Shown: positions 30,998 through 39,632 of the stretch, piece after piece | How the letters are laid out: the number at the start of each line of letters is the position of its first letter | Numbering within the stretch: the stretch's first letter is position 1 | Assembly: GCA_947643415.1 (NCBI GenBank) | Contig: CANRWA010000034.1 | Span: 1 to 39,635, forward strand | DNA length: 39,635 nt | Direction of reading: 5' to 3' | Origin: an uncultured Clostridia bacterium | GTDB lineage: Bacteria > Bacillota > Clostridia > Lachnospirales > Lachnospiraceae | Notes under the pieces: generated by a model | The model's input: only the letters and a program-made list of their open reading frames with translations | What the model was told of the DNA's origin: nothing | Databases searched by the model: none | Translations under genes and position numbers: made by a program

Positions 30998-32143
30998 TCA
31001 TCCTGCCTGTCTTAATGCCGCATCAATAAGGAACTTTGCCGCCGCACGCAGGAGGTTGTCAGGGCCGCCGTAAGAGTCCACATACCACTGCAGGTTTGCG
31101 GGCTTCTCAACGGCTACCTGCCCCAGCGTCTTCCCTTTGTTGAATCCCATGGGGATGACCACTGCGGCTGCACTGTCACGGCTTAACATGGAGTAAATCT
31201 GCTCCACGGGCATGTCCCTGCGGATCTCACCTGCCCCCTGTCCGTTTCCGCCTTTTCCTGCAGCTGCCTTTCCGGTTCCCGTCCCCTGCGCCGCTGCTGC
31301 GGGCCTGGTATTTCCGGGCGCTGTGCTGCCCTGTGCCGGGTTAGGTGCCGCCTGCCTGTTCTGCATGGCGGGCGTCACTCCCTGCGCGGGCTGTGGTGCC
31401 GGTGCGGGCTGCTGCGTCTGCCTGCCCTGTGCCTGGCTGGTTGTTGCCCCCTGTGCGGTCTGTCTTACAGCTGACGGGGCTGTCCCTGCCTGCTGCATGG
31501 CCGGCGTCATTCCCATGGCCTGCCCCACGTCTTCCGGCATGGGGATATATTCCTCGATCCCGTACTGTCCGGGGAAGATTTCCTCCTGGAGGATTTCACC
31601 GCCACCGGCTGCACCTTCCTGAAGGGCAGGGTCCATGCAGGTCCCTTCCGGCACCATGCCGCCCGTCCCCGCAAACATCTGCGCGTCAAAAGGCGCCTCC
31701 GTCACTTCCGGGTCAATGTCCCCTTCCCTGTCGGCAAACTGCAGGCCGAAACCGGCATCCGATAATGCCCTTCCCACTGCCGCTGTTTCCGCCAGTTCCA
31801 CGAACTTGTTCCCGAACTGGTCATCCGCAGTCATGTATTTCTGCGCAAGCGCATTGGAGATGAAGTTGTCCTCATCGTCATTGCGGTTTAAGTACACCCT
31901 CGCCTCCACGATGGCCACCTGCTCCGTCAGCTTCAGGATCTTCTTTACGATCTTCCCCTCCGGGTATCTTAAGCGGAACCAGAGCTTGCGGTAGGCCACG
32001 TCAAGGTAGTATTTCCCCGCCTGCCCCTCTTTCTGGATAAGGCGCATGTACCTCCTGGGGTCAAAGCCCTCCACCCTGTTTAAGTTCCTGATCTCCTCCA
32101 CTTCGTCATACATGCAGGCATTGTTCATTGTCATTCCATCCAT
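30998..32143 (-). CDS. Putative single-strand annealing recombination protein
   Basis: A 381-residue protein. The N-terminus (about 1-140) reads YYLDVAYRKLWFRLRYPEGK, ARVYLNRNDDEDNFISNALA and FVELAETAAVGRALSDAGFG. The last block is like the AETxAIGRAL motif of Erf/Rad52-type annealing proteins. A long Gln/Ala/Pro/Gly-rich linker (about 215-320) follows. The C-terminus (MGFNKGKTLGQVAVEKPANLQWYVD) resembles the small domain at the end of exonuclease X. AAGGAGAG fits the ATG at 32143. Together with the YqaJ exonuclease and RecD2 it would form a phage-like recombination set. Confidence 0.6.
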   Translation of the reverse strand: MDGMTMNNACMYDEVEEIRNLNRVEGFDPRRYMRLIQKEGQAGKYYLDVAYRKLWFRLRYPEGKIVKKILKLTEQVAIVEARVYLNRNDDEDNFISNALAQKYMTADDQFGNKFVELAETAAVGRALSDAGFGLQFADREGDIDPEVTEAPFDAQMFAGTGGMVPEGTCMDPALQEGAAGGGEILQEEIFPGQYGIEEYIPMPEDVGQAMGMTPAMQQAGTAPSAVRQTAQGATTSQAQGRQTQQPAPAPQPAQGVTPAMQNRQAAPNPAQGSTAPGNTRPAAAAQGTGTGKAAAGKGGNGQGAGEIRRDMPVEQIYSMLSRDSAAAVVIPMGFNKGKTLGQVAVEKPANLQWYVDSYGGPDNLLRAAAKFLIDAALRQAG

Positions 32144-32167
32144 TTGTTTTCTCTCCTTCCTTTTCAT

Positions 32168-32202
32168 GGGGAGGGGTATATAAAATAAATACCCCGCTCC
32201 CC
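32168..32202. repeat. GC-rich hairpin in the leader of the annealing protein
   Basis: GGGGAGGGGTAT (32168-32179) pairs with ATACCCCGCTCCCC (32189-32202) with a bulge. On the minus strand it directly precedes the ribosome binding region of the gene at 32143. There is no T-run on that strand, so it is more likely an mRNA stability or translation element than a terminator. Confidence 0.5.
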
Positions 32203-32242
32203 GCATTTACTTGAATTTTTTATGAAATTTTTTCAGATTTCC

Positions 32243-32593
32243 TCACACAAGGTAACGGCACATAAAATTGTCAAAGCTGTCATAATCGCTCCATCCCGCC
32301 TTTTCCGCTTCCTCCTCTGCCATGGTATCCCACAGGTCAAGCAGGCCGCTGTCATACCCGGATGTATCCACATCAAGCCTCTGGTGGAAGCAGTATGCCG
32401 TCCACAGGCAGCGGAGCTGGTCCCTGGCAAGTTCTTCATCAAACCAGCCCTTCCGGACAAACTCCTTCAGATATTCCATTTCAGCCTCCCGGCTGACTGT
32501 CCCCTGCATGGATTCGATGATCTGTGCGGCAGCATGGTAGCCGTCCCGCCGCAGTATATCCAGCTGGAATTTAACGTCTGTTCCATTCTTCAT
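32243..32593 (-). CDS. Unknown helical acidic protein
   Basis: A 116-residue protein with no membrane segment: VKFQLDILRRDGYHAAAQII, a helical middle, ARDQLRCLWTAYCFHQRLDV and WDTMAEEEAEKAGWSDYDSF near the end. I do not recognise it. AAAGGAG precedes the ATG. It sits between the annealing protein and the methylase-like gene on the same strand; the 27-base gap upstream and good site suggest it is translated from the same transcript. Confidence 0.65.
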   Translation of the reverse strand: MKNGTDVKFQLDILRRDGYHAAAQIIESMQGTVSREAEMEYLKEFVRKGWFDEELARDQLRCLWTAYCFHQRLDVDTSGYDSGLLDLWDTMAEEEAEKAGWSDYDSFDNFMCRYLV

Positions 32594-32620
32594 TTCCCGG
32601 CTCCTTTCTTCTGTGGCATT

Positions 32621-33448
32621 TTATGATGCCTGTTCCATGCACAGCATGAGCTGTCCGTTTTCTCCTTCCTTCAGTTCCACGTCCCAGTGCGGGCTGTCCG
32701 TAACATCTTCCGCGCTTTCTTTGCAGTCCGTCCCGGTCCCATCCGCTGGTTCCCGTTCTGCCTGCCCCGGCATGAAACGCCACTGGTTCAGGTAATAAAA
32801 CGGGGTACGCCACACTTCATTGTCCGGGTGCGGGAACGGGGCTGCAAGGCTGTCCCCGATGGCTATGACAGCGGAACATCCCAGAAGGGAGAGCTGTATG
32901 TAGCACATCATGGCTGCTGTGCGGTCAATATCCTGCGCCACGAACAGCACATTCTTCTGGTAATTGATGCCACGCCTTTTTGCCGTGTTTGCAAATGCTA
33001 TGAGCATGGCGCCTGCGCCGCAGGCCGGGTCGCTCACGCTGATATATCCTTTCTCCTTCAGCAGTTCCTCTTTTTCATCCCCGGCAAACTGCAGCTCGGA
33101 CATGAAATGGCAGATATGGTAGGGCGTAAAGAACTGCCCTTTCTGCTCCTGCTGCAGATTAAGGTAATGGTACAGGCTGCCTAAGAAATCCTGTTCCGGG
33201 TTTTCCTCCAGCGCCAGCACCACAAACCCCAGCATCTGCGGGAAGACCTCCTGGTCCTCCTTCTGGTAGCTGTTAATGATGGAGAGGTACTGCTTCTCCC
33301 GCTCCTCCTTCTTAGGCCCCGGCATCACGTTTGCCAGGGATATTGCTGACAGGCTCAGGAAATCGTTCCATACCTGCCATCTGGAATGGCGGAATCGGAA
33401 ACGGTCCATCAGGGCGCAGAATTCCTTTTTATAGTCTTTTTTCTCCAT
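32621..33448 (-). CDS. N6-adenine DNA methylase-like protein, catalytic motif missing
   Basis: A 275-residue protein related to N6-methyltransferases of type I systems. FFTPYHICHFMSEL (about 106-119) and motif I VSDPACGAGAMLIAFA (about 138-152) are clear, and AQDIDRTAAMMCYIQLSLLG is the usual next block. The catalytic NPPY/DPPY motif is absent: the expected place has VWRTPFYYLNQW. The specificity part is also missing. It may be an inactive SAM-binding protein or an anti-restriction factor. It follows the cysteine-rich protein by ten bases. Confidence 0.7.
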   Translation of the reverse strand: MEKKDYKKEFCALMDRFRFRHSRWQVWNDFLSLSAISLANVMPGPKKEEREKQYLSIINSYQKEDQEVFPQMLGFVVLALEENPEQDFLGSLYHYLNLQQEQKGQFFTPYHICHFMSELQFAGDEKEELLKEKGYISVSDPACGAGAMLIAFANTAKRRGINYQKNVLFVAQDIDRTAAMMCYIQLSLLGCSAVIAIGDSLAAPFPHPDNEVWRTPFYYLNQWRFMPGQAEREPADGTGTDCKESAEDVTDSPHWDVELKEGENGQLMLCMEQAS

Positions 33449-33458
33449 AGGCCGCCTG

Positions 33459-33944
33459 TCACCCTTCCAGCTGTTTCACGGAGATCTCAAAATCCATGTC
33501 CAGCCTGCTGTTCCTCACAATGATGCTGTCACCATCCCCGTCCATTACCTTCAGTCCGCCGCGTGCCACAGCCTCCTCAATATCGGAAAAGATCCTTTCC
33601 TTTTCCATGAACCCATCCTGGCAGCTGCAGCTCTCACACCCGCACTCTGACGATGTGCAGAGGTACTGCCTGCCGCTTTCCGGTGTGGCAACATACGGGT
33701 TGCACACGGCATATCCGTGTTCCTGCAGAGTGGAAACTGCGCTGTCAAATACTGTTCTGAGGATCTCGATGTTCCACGGGAATTTTTCTTCCGGGTCATC
33801 CTCCTCCAGCTCCAGCAGTTCTGCCAGATAGCGGTAGGTCGCATTGTCTATGGCATCCGCCCGCTCTGACATCCGCTGGGTGATCTCCAGTTCCCCTGTT
33901 TCTTCCATTTCTGTTTTTCCTGTGCTTTCTTTCCTGTTTTCCAT
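33459..33944 (-). CDS. Unknown protein with a cysteine cluster
   Basis: A 161-residue protein, acidic in its first half, with CTSSECGCESCSCQDGF near residue 100 (five closely spaced cysteines), which may bind a metal. The C-terminus is GDSIIVRNSRLDMDFEISVK. No family is recognised. AGGAGG precedes the ATG at 33944. It lies 20 bases after RecD2 and before the methylase-like gene, so it belongs to the same transcript. Confidence 0.65.
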   Translation of the reverse strand: MENRKESTGKTEMEETGELEITQRMSERADAIDNATYRYLAELLELEEDDPEEKFPWNIEILRTVFDSAVSTLQEHGYAVCNPYVATPESGRQYLCTSSECGCESCSCQDGFMEKERIFSDIEEAVARGGLKVMDGDGDSIIVRNSRLDMDFEISVKQLEG

Positions 33945-33964
33945 ATATCTGTTCCTCCTGTTTT

Positions 33965-36214
33965 CTATAAATTCATGACTTCCTGCCGGTATCCGGCATC
34001 TTTTTCCTGGTCTTTCTTTTCCTCCAGCAGCCGGTTATACTCCCTGATGACGCGCTCCCCAAGCCGGGTATTGCGCCTGTCGCACTCCGTATTGTGGATG
34101 GCGGTGCAGATGGCCTTTTTGCTCCCGATGATGGCGACCTGCGCCTTTGCCCTCGTTACGGCGGTGTAGAAGATATTCCGCCGCAGCATCTTGTAAAACA
34201 TGGGCAGCCACGGCAGGATGACCATGGGGTACTCGCTTCCCTGGCTCTTGTGGACGGTTGTGGCATAGGCATGTTCCACCATCTCCAGCTCATCGCTGTT
34301 GTATTCCACACGCCGCCCGTCTGAGAATTCCAGTTCCGCCAGCTCCGTCCCTTCATCATCCACATAGATGTTCTTAATGCAGCCGATGTCACCGTTGCTG
34401 ATCTGGTTCTTGTTCTTGTTATGGATGATACGGTCACCCAGCCGGAAGGTACGCTTCCCGGAACGGATCTCCGGCTTCCCTTCGGCTTTCGGGTTTACCA
34501 TCTCCCACAGCCTTTCATTCAGTGCGTCCACGCTGGCATCCCCCTTCTTCCGGTAGGGGGTCAGCACCTGCACCTTGTCCTCGCCAAACGCGTCCACGCT
34601 GGCGCGGTACAGCTCCTGTGTCTTTTCTGCGGCCTCTGCCGCGCTCCCGGCAGGGATGAAGGTAAATCCCGCGCCATAATCCAGGGCGGCATCATTCTCC
34701 TGCATCCGCTTCGCATTTGCAGCGATCCGGCTGTCCTCTGCCTGGCGGAAAACCATGTCAAGCACTGTCACCGGGATCACGCCGCACTGTACTAGCTCCC
34801 GGAACACGTTTCCGGGGCCTACGCTGGGAAGCTGGTCCACATCCCCCACCAGCACCAGGCGGGTCCCCGCCCGGATATGGTCAAAAAAGATATAGGACAG
34901 CCTCATGTCGGACATGGTGAACTCGTCCACTATGATGAAGCCTGCCTCCAGCATGCCTTCCATTTCCTCATTGTCCTCATCGCTGGTAAGCCCAAGGGCA
35001 CTGTGCATGGTCATGGCGTCCTGCCATCCTGTGCTTTCCGCCATTCTGCGGCTCGCCCTTCCCGTGGGCGCTGTCAGCAGCACGCTGCTCCCGCCCAGCT
35101 TTTCATTGATATACAGGAGCACCTTCTGCACCGTGGTCTTCCCTGTCCCGGGGCCTCCCGTGACAATGCTGACCAGATGGCTGAAAGCCTGCCGCACGCT
35201 CTCCTCCTGTTTCGGGGAAAGGCCGATGCCCAGCTCCCTCTGTGCTTCTGCCAGGAGGAACGTGATATCCGCCTGTGCCTCCTGTTTGGCAAGGAGCAGC
35301 GATGCCAGCTTCTTCGCCGCGCCGCATTCATACCCGTACATGTTCGCCGGGTAAAGGGCGCCGCTGTCATAATACATCTGCTTCTCCTTCACCAGCCGGT
35401 AAAGCACCTTGTAGACATCCACTTCCGTGACTGCCTCCCTGCCATACCCGGCGTTTAACTGCTCATAAACTTTTTTCTGGAACTGCTGCTTGTCCTGGTA
35501 CAGGTGCCCCTCCTGCATTTCCTGTTCCATGCAGTAACGGACACAGCCTTCGATCCGCATGGGGTCATCCGGCTTCCCTTTGTTCGCCTTTGCGATCTCG
35601 TCCACGGTCAGGAAACCGAAGCCGTTTATCCTGCAGAGGGAAAAGGGCTGGTTCTTTACGGTATCCAGTGCGTCGTTCCCAAATTCCTCATAGATCTTCT
35701 GTATCTTTTTGGGCGTCACCTTAAAGGGCGTCAGGTATGCCGCAAGGTCGCGCAGGGCATGGCTCCCCTGGTAGGACAAGAGGATGGCATCCAGCTTTTT
35801 ACGGGTGATCCCCTTGATCTCCAGCAGGCTGTCCGGGTAATGGTCCAGCACGTCAAATGTCCTTGTGCCGAACTTCTCCACAATCAGCTCCGCCGTCCTC
35901 GGCCCGATCCCCTTGATCATGCCGGATGACAGGTAGCCTTTGATCCCTTCCTCTGTCTGGGGCAGCATCTCCTCATAGCTTTCCACCTGGAGCTGCAGCC
36001 CGTATCTGCTCTTTATCCATTTTCCCTGAAAGTCGGCTTCCGTCTTGTCCGTCTCCGGCAGGCCGGTGCCTGTCGCCGTGAACCGGAACCCTTCCCCTTT
36101 ATAGCGGGCATCCCTTGCCGCCTCCGGCACGCTGCCATCCTCCGTGTGGTACACGAAGATGCAGAAGCCGTTGTCCTTATTATGAAAAATTTCCTTTACA
36201 AACCTGCATCTCAT
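33965..36214 (-). CDS. recD2: RecD2-type SF1B DNA helicase
   Basis: A 749-residue helicase. The N-terminal OB-like and helix-hairpin-helix part has YLSSGMIKGIGPRTAELIVE and LLEIKGITRKKLDAIL. Walker A is GGPGTGKTT (353-361), the Walker B region FIIVDEFTMSD, motif III/IV follows, and motif VI is FYTAVTRAKAQVAI (about 698). The length fits RecD2 (720-820). It unwinds DNA 5'-3' and is found on many mobile elements. The start codon ATG at 36214 overlaps the end of the upstream gene by four bases, so they are coupled. Confidence 0.95.
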   Translation of the reverse strand: MRCRFVKEIFHNKDNGFCIFVYHTEDGSVPEAARDARYKGEGFRFTATGTGLPETDKTEADFQGKWIKSRYGLQLQVESYEEMLPQTEEGIKGYLSSGMIKGIGPRTAELIVEKFGTRTFDVLDHYPDSLLEIKGITRKKLDAILLSYQGSHALRDLAAYLTPFKVTPKKIQKIYEEFGNDALDTVKNQPFSLCRINGFGFLTVDEIAKANKGKPDDPMRIEGCVRYCMEQEMQEGHLYQDKQQFQKKVYEQLNAGYGREAVTEVDVYKVLYRLVKEKQMYYDSGALYPANMYGYECGAAKKLASLLLAKQEAQADITFLLAEAQRELGIGLSPKQEESVRQAFSHLVSIVTGGPGTGKTTVQKVLLYINEKLGGSSVLLTAPTGRASRRMAESTGWQDAMTMHSALGLTSDEDNEEMEGMLEAGFIIVDEFTMSDMRLSYIFFDHIRAGTRLVLVGDVDQLPSVGPGNVFRELVQCGVIPVTVLDMVFRQAEDSRIAANAKRMQENDAALDYGAGFTFIPAGSAAEAAEKTQELYRASVDAFGEDKVQVLTPYRKKGDASVDALNERLWEMVNPKAEGKPEIRSGKRTFRLGDRIIHNKNKNQISNGDIGCIKNIYVDDEGTELAELEFSDGRRVEYNSDELEMVEHAYATTVHKSQGSEYPMVILPWLPMFYKMLRRNIFYTAVTRAKAQVAIIGSKKAICTAIHNTECDRRNTRLGERVIREYNRLLEEKKDQEKDAGYRQEVMNL

Positions 36215-37248
36215 CTGTTTTCTCCCTTCATTGTGCTTTCCTCATCCCAGTCATACAGTAAAAGGTCATGGCTGGAAGTACGGGTATCCCTTCCGCTTCT
36301 CCGGAACCGGTAATTCCGGAAAGCAAATCCTGTAGGTTTATGGGTATAGCGCACAGCAAGGACATGGTATTCAGTACCGAGCCAGGATGCGGTCCCTATG
36401 GTTTCTTCCGTCTCCTCACCAAAGTTCAGCGCATATAACCAGTTGTCGCTCAATCTGCGGGGATCAGCATATGCCTCCCCTCCCGGAAGGGAGATGAGCT
36501 TTTCCTTCATGGCATGATAATCCTTCAGTCCCGGATGTGCTGCCAGGGTATCAGCAGCCAGCGTCTTTTCAAACTCGCGGAACGGTATAAAAGGTTTCTT
36601 TCCCGGAAAGTCTCCGTTCCCGTCAAGGTGGCGGATCTCCCCGTTAGAAACAATCTCAAAAACAATATCCGCTCCCACAGTACAGTCATTCTCACAGTAA
36701 TTTCCTGCAGGCGAAGCCGTATACCAGATCCCGTCTGCCGTGGACCGGTTAAAATAGCGCTCCGGCCCCTCTATGGTACGGAATGTGTCCCTGCAGAGGC
36801 CGGCTTCCTCCAGATAGAACGCCACTCTGATATGTTTCCATTTTTTCTCTGTTCCTTTCCAATCCGGAGTGGCCGGCCCGGGCATTTCTTTTATTTCTGC
36901 AAGCATGGCGCCGCCTTCGCTTTCCAGCAGGACATAGGCAGGGATATCCAGTTCCCCTGCCACTTTGATCTCACCCTGCATCCCGCTGCTGATCCGGCTG
37001 CCGCACACAATGATGGCTTTGCTCAGCTTCAGCACGGACAGTCCGAAGGCAAGCCCCGCTTCCCTCTCTTCCGGGATGTGGTCATCCAGATATTCGGGGA
37101 GGAAGCTGTGGGGCGCTATCGCCCTGCATCCGAAAATTTCAGATACAAGGCGTGCGTAGTGCTCTGCATTCTCCATGTTCTGCCACATACCCTCTTTTGT
37201 CGGTGCCGACAGCGGGGAACAGATATATACAAGGTCATTTTTCTTCAT
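36211..37248 (-). CDS. DUF4406-like N-terminus fused to an unknown C-terminal domain
   Basis: A 345-residue protein. Residues 1-115 (LVYICSPLSAPTKEGMWQNM, CRAIAPHSFLPEYLDDHIPE, KAIIVCGSRISSGMQGEIKV) match the nucleoside-2-deoxyribosyltransferase-like group (DUF4406 or similar). The rest has a repeated-looking HIRVAFYLEEAGLCRDTFRT and NWLYALNFGEETEETIGTAS and is not recognised. Standard members are about 110-130 residues, so a fusion is likely. The start overlaps the stop of the YqaJ gene by one base (TAATG). Confidence 0.7.
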   Translation of the reverse strand: MKKNDLVYICSPLSAPTKEGMWQNMENAEHYARLVSEIFGCRAIAPHSFLPEYLDDHIPEEREAGLAFGLSVLKLSKAIIVCGSRISSGMQGEIKVAGELDIPAYVLLESEGGAMLAEIKEMPGPATPDWKGTEKKWKHIRVAFYLEEAGLCRDTFRTIEGPERYFNRSTADGIWYTASPAGNYCENDCTVGADIVFEIVSNGEIRHLDGNGDFPGKKPFIPFREFEKTLAADTLAAHPGLKDYHAMKEKLISLPGGEAYADPRRLSDNWLYALNFGEETEETIGTASWLGTEYHVLAVRYTHKPTGFAFRNYRFRRSGRDTRTSSHDLLLYDWDEESTMKGENR

Positions 37249-38288
37249 TAAGCTGCTCCTTTCATTTTGACGGAAAACCTCCTGCTTTCCGTAGTGTTCA
37301 CATAGTCATCGTAGACATCCGGGTGCTGCACCTTTAAGCGCTCCAGCCCCTTCCTGTCGATCCCTGTACGGTAGGAGGGGTTATAGGAGAGGACATACTG
37401 CGTACCGCCGTCTGTAATGACTGCCGTGCAGCTTGTACCCATTGCCTCCACGATCTCCGCATAGGCTTCCTTCATCTTTTCCTCCAGCTTTTTCGCCTCG
37501 CCGTCATGCTGTGCCTTCAGCTCCTTTAATTCCATGTACTTCCGGATGCTGCCCAGGTATCTGCGTCCCAGTTTTACCTGTTCCGCGTCCTTGTCGGCAG
37601 GCCCGCAGTGCTTCCGGATGCTCTCCAGCACAAGGTCTGGCTTCTCCGTGTAATCCGGCTCAGCGCTTTTTTCCACGTTCTCTTTCCAGAAATATTCCTC
37701 CTCCGCGATCAGGTCCTCCTCAATATCCATGTCACGTTCCATGTAACGGATGAAGAATTCGTTCTCGTTGTTCCCATACAGGCAGGCAAAGTACATCCTG
37801 TCGATGTTCATGACCGCCATGTAGTGCCGCCCCTGGTACTCGTAATTGACCGGGGTGGAATCATTTGCCCATTTGTTCTGGCAGTTGTAGTTGGTGGTCT
37901 TGCACTCAAGGATGCCTTTCGTGCCGTCGGGGAAATCTATGAAGAAATCCACGTCTGCCAGCATGAAGGGATAGAGCGGGTGGCGGAACATCTTCCGGAC
38001 GGGGTATACCTTAAGCCCTGTCTTTCTGGAGAAGATCTCCGCAACAAGGTCCTCCAGGCGGTGCCCCACTTCCTTTGCCACCCAGTTGTCTTCCTCCTCA
38101 TCCACCACAGGCTGTATGCCCAGCTTGTCATAGTACAGGTCACGTTTCGTACAGAACGGCGACATCCCCATGATGGCTGCGGCGTCGCTGCCTCCGATCC
38201 CTTTGCGGCGGAAGGAAAGCCAGTCCTCCCTGCTTAAGTTTTCCGTGTCAACAAATACCTCTGCCTCATAATTCAGGTCCAGTCCCAT
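37248..38288 (-). CDS. YqaJ-family recombination exonuclease
   Basis: A 346-residue exonuclease of the lambda-Exo/YqaJ group. The family block IGGSDAAAIMGMSPF is at residues 31-45; the conserved Glu in GHRLEDLV (about 80), Asp in LADVDFFIDF (about 112-114) and ECK (128-130) form the PD-(D/E)xK site. A coiled coil (about 255-290) precedes a short C-terminal domain. GAGG lies six bases before the ATG at 38288; a GTG at 38300 overlaps the site. It makes single-strand tails that the annealing protein at 30998 could use. Confidence 0.88.
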   Translation of the reverse strand: MGLDLNYEAEVFVDTENLSREDWLSFRRKGIGGSDAAAIMGMSPFCTKRDLYYDKLGIQPVVDEEEDNWVAKEVGHRLEDLVAEIFSRKTGLKVYPVRKMFRHPLYPFMLADVDFFIDFPDGTKGILECKTTNYNCQNKWANDSTPVNYEYQGRHYMAVMNIDRMYFACLYGNNENEFFIRYMERDMDIEEDLIAEEEYFWKENVEKSAEPDYTEKPDLVLESIRKHCGPADKDAEQVKLGRRYLGSIRKYMELKELKAQHDGEAKKLEEKMKEAYAEIVEAMGTSCTAVITDGGTQYVLSYNPSYRTGIDRKGLERLKVQHPDVYDDYVNTTESRRFSVKMKGAA

Positions 38289-38336
38289 ATTTTTCCTCAC
38301 TTTCTGCCGCCCGCTGCGGCTGCATCTTCCGGACAG

Positions 38337-38364
38337 AAAAAGAGAAGGCTGATACTCCTTCTCT
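38337..38364 (-). terminator. Terminator after the 136-residue gene
   Basis: AGAGAAGG (38341-38348) and CCTTCTCT (38357-38364) form an eight-base stem. Reading on the minus strand TTTT follows. It separates the upstream genes from the YqaJ-DUF4406-RecD2 operon, so that operon needs its own promoter in the 38289-38340 stretch. Confidence 0.65.
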
Positions 38365-38388
38365 CCCTGTCCTTATCATTATTCTGTT

Positions 38389-38799
38389 TTATTTTCTGTG
38401 GCAGGCTGCCCTGCGCCTGGCGGAAAGGACAAGGGCGTCCTCCCCGATCCCGGCATCTGCCTTCGGGGTCCTGGCTGCCCTTTTCCTGCACTTTTCAATG
38501 GCTGCATCACGGTCATAGCCGGCTTTCTCCTGCAGCCCCGCCGTGATCTTCCGGCACCTGTCACGCATACGCTCATACTGCATTACACCACAGAAGCCCA
38601 GACGCTCCCTGTCATTCTGCAGGAACTCGTCCAGCATGTCTGCGTAATCCGCAAGTACGTTGCATATCACGGTCAGGTCGCCTTCACAGCTTGTAATGGT
38701 TTCCTCCCGGCTGTGCGTCACGCTGTAATAGCGGATGGGCACCTTTCTGCGCTCATCTTCCTCAACATCCTCTGCAATCTGTATGGAATCCTCAACCAT
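38389..38799 (-). CDS. Unknown helical protein
   Basis: A 136-residue protein: MVEDSIQIAEDVEEDERRKV, YYSVTHSREETITSCEGDLT, VLADYADMLDEFLQNDRERL and a very basic C-terminus (KCRKRAARTPKADA). No family is recognised. GGAGG lies nine bases before the ATG at 38799; an ATG at 38823 would overlap the previous gene. It lies 17 bases after the 38817 gene and is followed by a terminator, so it closes that operon. Confidence 0.65.
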   Translation of the reverse strand: MVEDSIQIAEDVEEDERRKVPIRYYSVTHSREETITSCEGDLTVICNVLADYADMLDEFLQNDRERLGFCGVMQYERMRDRCRKITAGLQEKAGYDRDAAIEKCRKRAARTPKADAGIGEDALVLSARRRAACHRK

Positions 38800-38816
38800 T
38801 GCAGCAGCCCTCCTTC

Positions 38817-39632
38817 CTACCATTTGTAAATACCCGGTATGTCATATTCCGTCCAGTTGACGGATAACGCCCTTGCTATGGTCTCTTCCATCCTGGCAAT
38901 CCTGCCCCCTTCCTCGCCTTCGCAGGCAAGCATGTAAAGGATCTCGGAAATGCCGAAATAGATGTCATGCGCCGTACAGGGGTCTTCCCCGTACTGTGCC
39001 TTGAACAGGTCCACTGCTTCCGCTGCATACTTACGGGCAATGCCCAGTTTGTCCATGACGCCCTTCATACAGTTGACAGGGTTCATGACCTCGATCTTTA
39101 ACAGCTTCACCAGGTTTCCTGCGGCAAGCTGGTACTTCCCGTACAGGAGCTTCAGCTGGTCATCGAACTCACTGAGCTTGGTGCCGTTCCTGTGTCCCAG
39201 CCTCAGTGGGCTGCCCAGGCTGATGGTGGTATTTTCCTTTCCGGATACCAGCATGGGGAAAATGTTCGCCCCGCCGGAGCCTGTGTCGGATGTGGTAATC
39301 CGTACCACGGGTTTCATCTCATCGGGCGTTTTCCCATGCAGTGCCAGCTCCTTACGGTAGGCATCCAACAGGGCATCTTCCCCGGAAAGCTCCCAGAGTG
39401 CGGATGCCATGTCATGCTCATAAAAACCGGCAAGGTAGCTGCAGCCCTTAAAGTTCGTTGTCAGGTAGTCCACGGAATGCAGGAACACCTGCTCCATGTC
39501 AAGCACCGCATAATCATGGCAGTCGCCTCCCAGCACAGCGGAGACCTTGCCTTCCGAAATGCGTAACAGCGCCTCTCCCTTTGCCACCTTCAGGCAGTCG
39601 TTCAGGATTCTCGCATACACGCTCTTTTCCAC
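38817..39632 (-). CDS. Unknown element protein, possibly 5'-truncated by the window
   Basis: At least 271 residues. The visible N-terminus is VEKSVYARILNDCLKVAKGE, then VLGGDCHDYAVLDMEQVFLH and FKGCSYLAGFYEHDMASALW. The C-terminus has APLFKAQYGEDP-like and YFGISEILYMLACE blocks. No family is recognised. The only start in view is GTG at 39632, three bases from the edge, and no ribosome binding site can be seen, so the true start may lie outside. It is the first gene of the operon ending at 38389. Confidence 0.6.
   Translation of the reverse strand: MEKSVYARILNDCLKVAKGEALLRISEGKVSAVLGGDCHDYAVLDMEQVFLHSVDYLTTNFKGCSYLAGFYEHDMASALWELSGEDALLDAYRKELALHGKTPDEMKPVVRITTSDTGSGGANIFPMLVSGKENTTISLGSPLRLGHRNGTKLSEFDDQLKLLYGKYQLAAGNLVKLLKIEVMNPVNCMKGVMDKLGIARKYAAEAVDLFKAQYGEDPCTAHDIYFGISEILYMLACEGEEGGRIARMEETIARALSVNWTEYDIPGIYKW

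Noticed and set aside
31212-31863. Long plus-strand frames opposite the annealing protein linker
   Set aside because: They arise from the repetitive Gln/Ala/Pro-rich codons of the minus-strand gene.
34877-35458. Plus-strand 193-codon frame opposite RecD2
   Set aside because: Antisense to RecD2; composition is a shadow of the coding frame.
36514-37251. Plus-strand 245-codon frame opposite the DUF4406-like gene
   Set aside because: Shadow of a well-supported gene on the other strand; GC-rich coding DNA often leaves long antisense frames.
37608-38237. Plus-strand 209-codon frame opposite YqaJ
   Set aside because: Antisense to a gene with clear catalytic motifs; no own signals.
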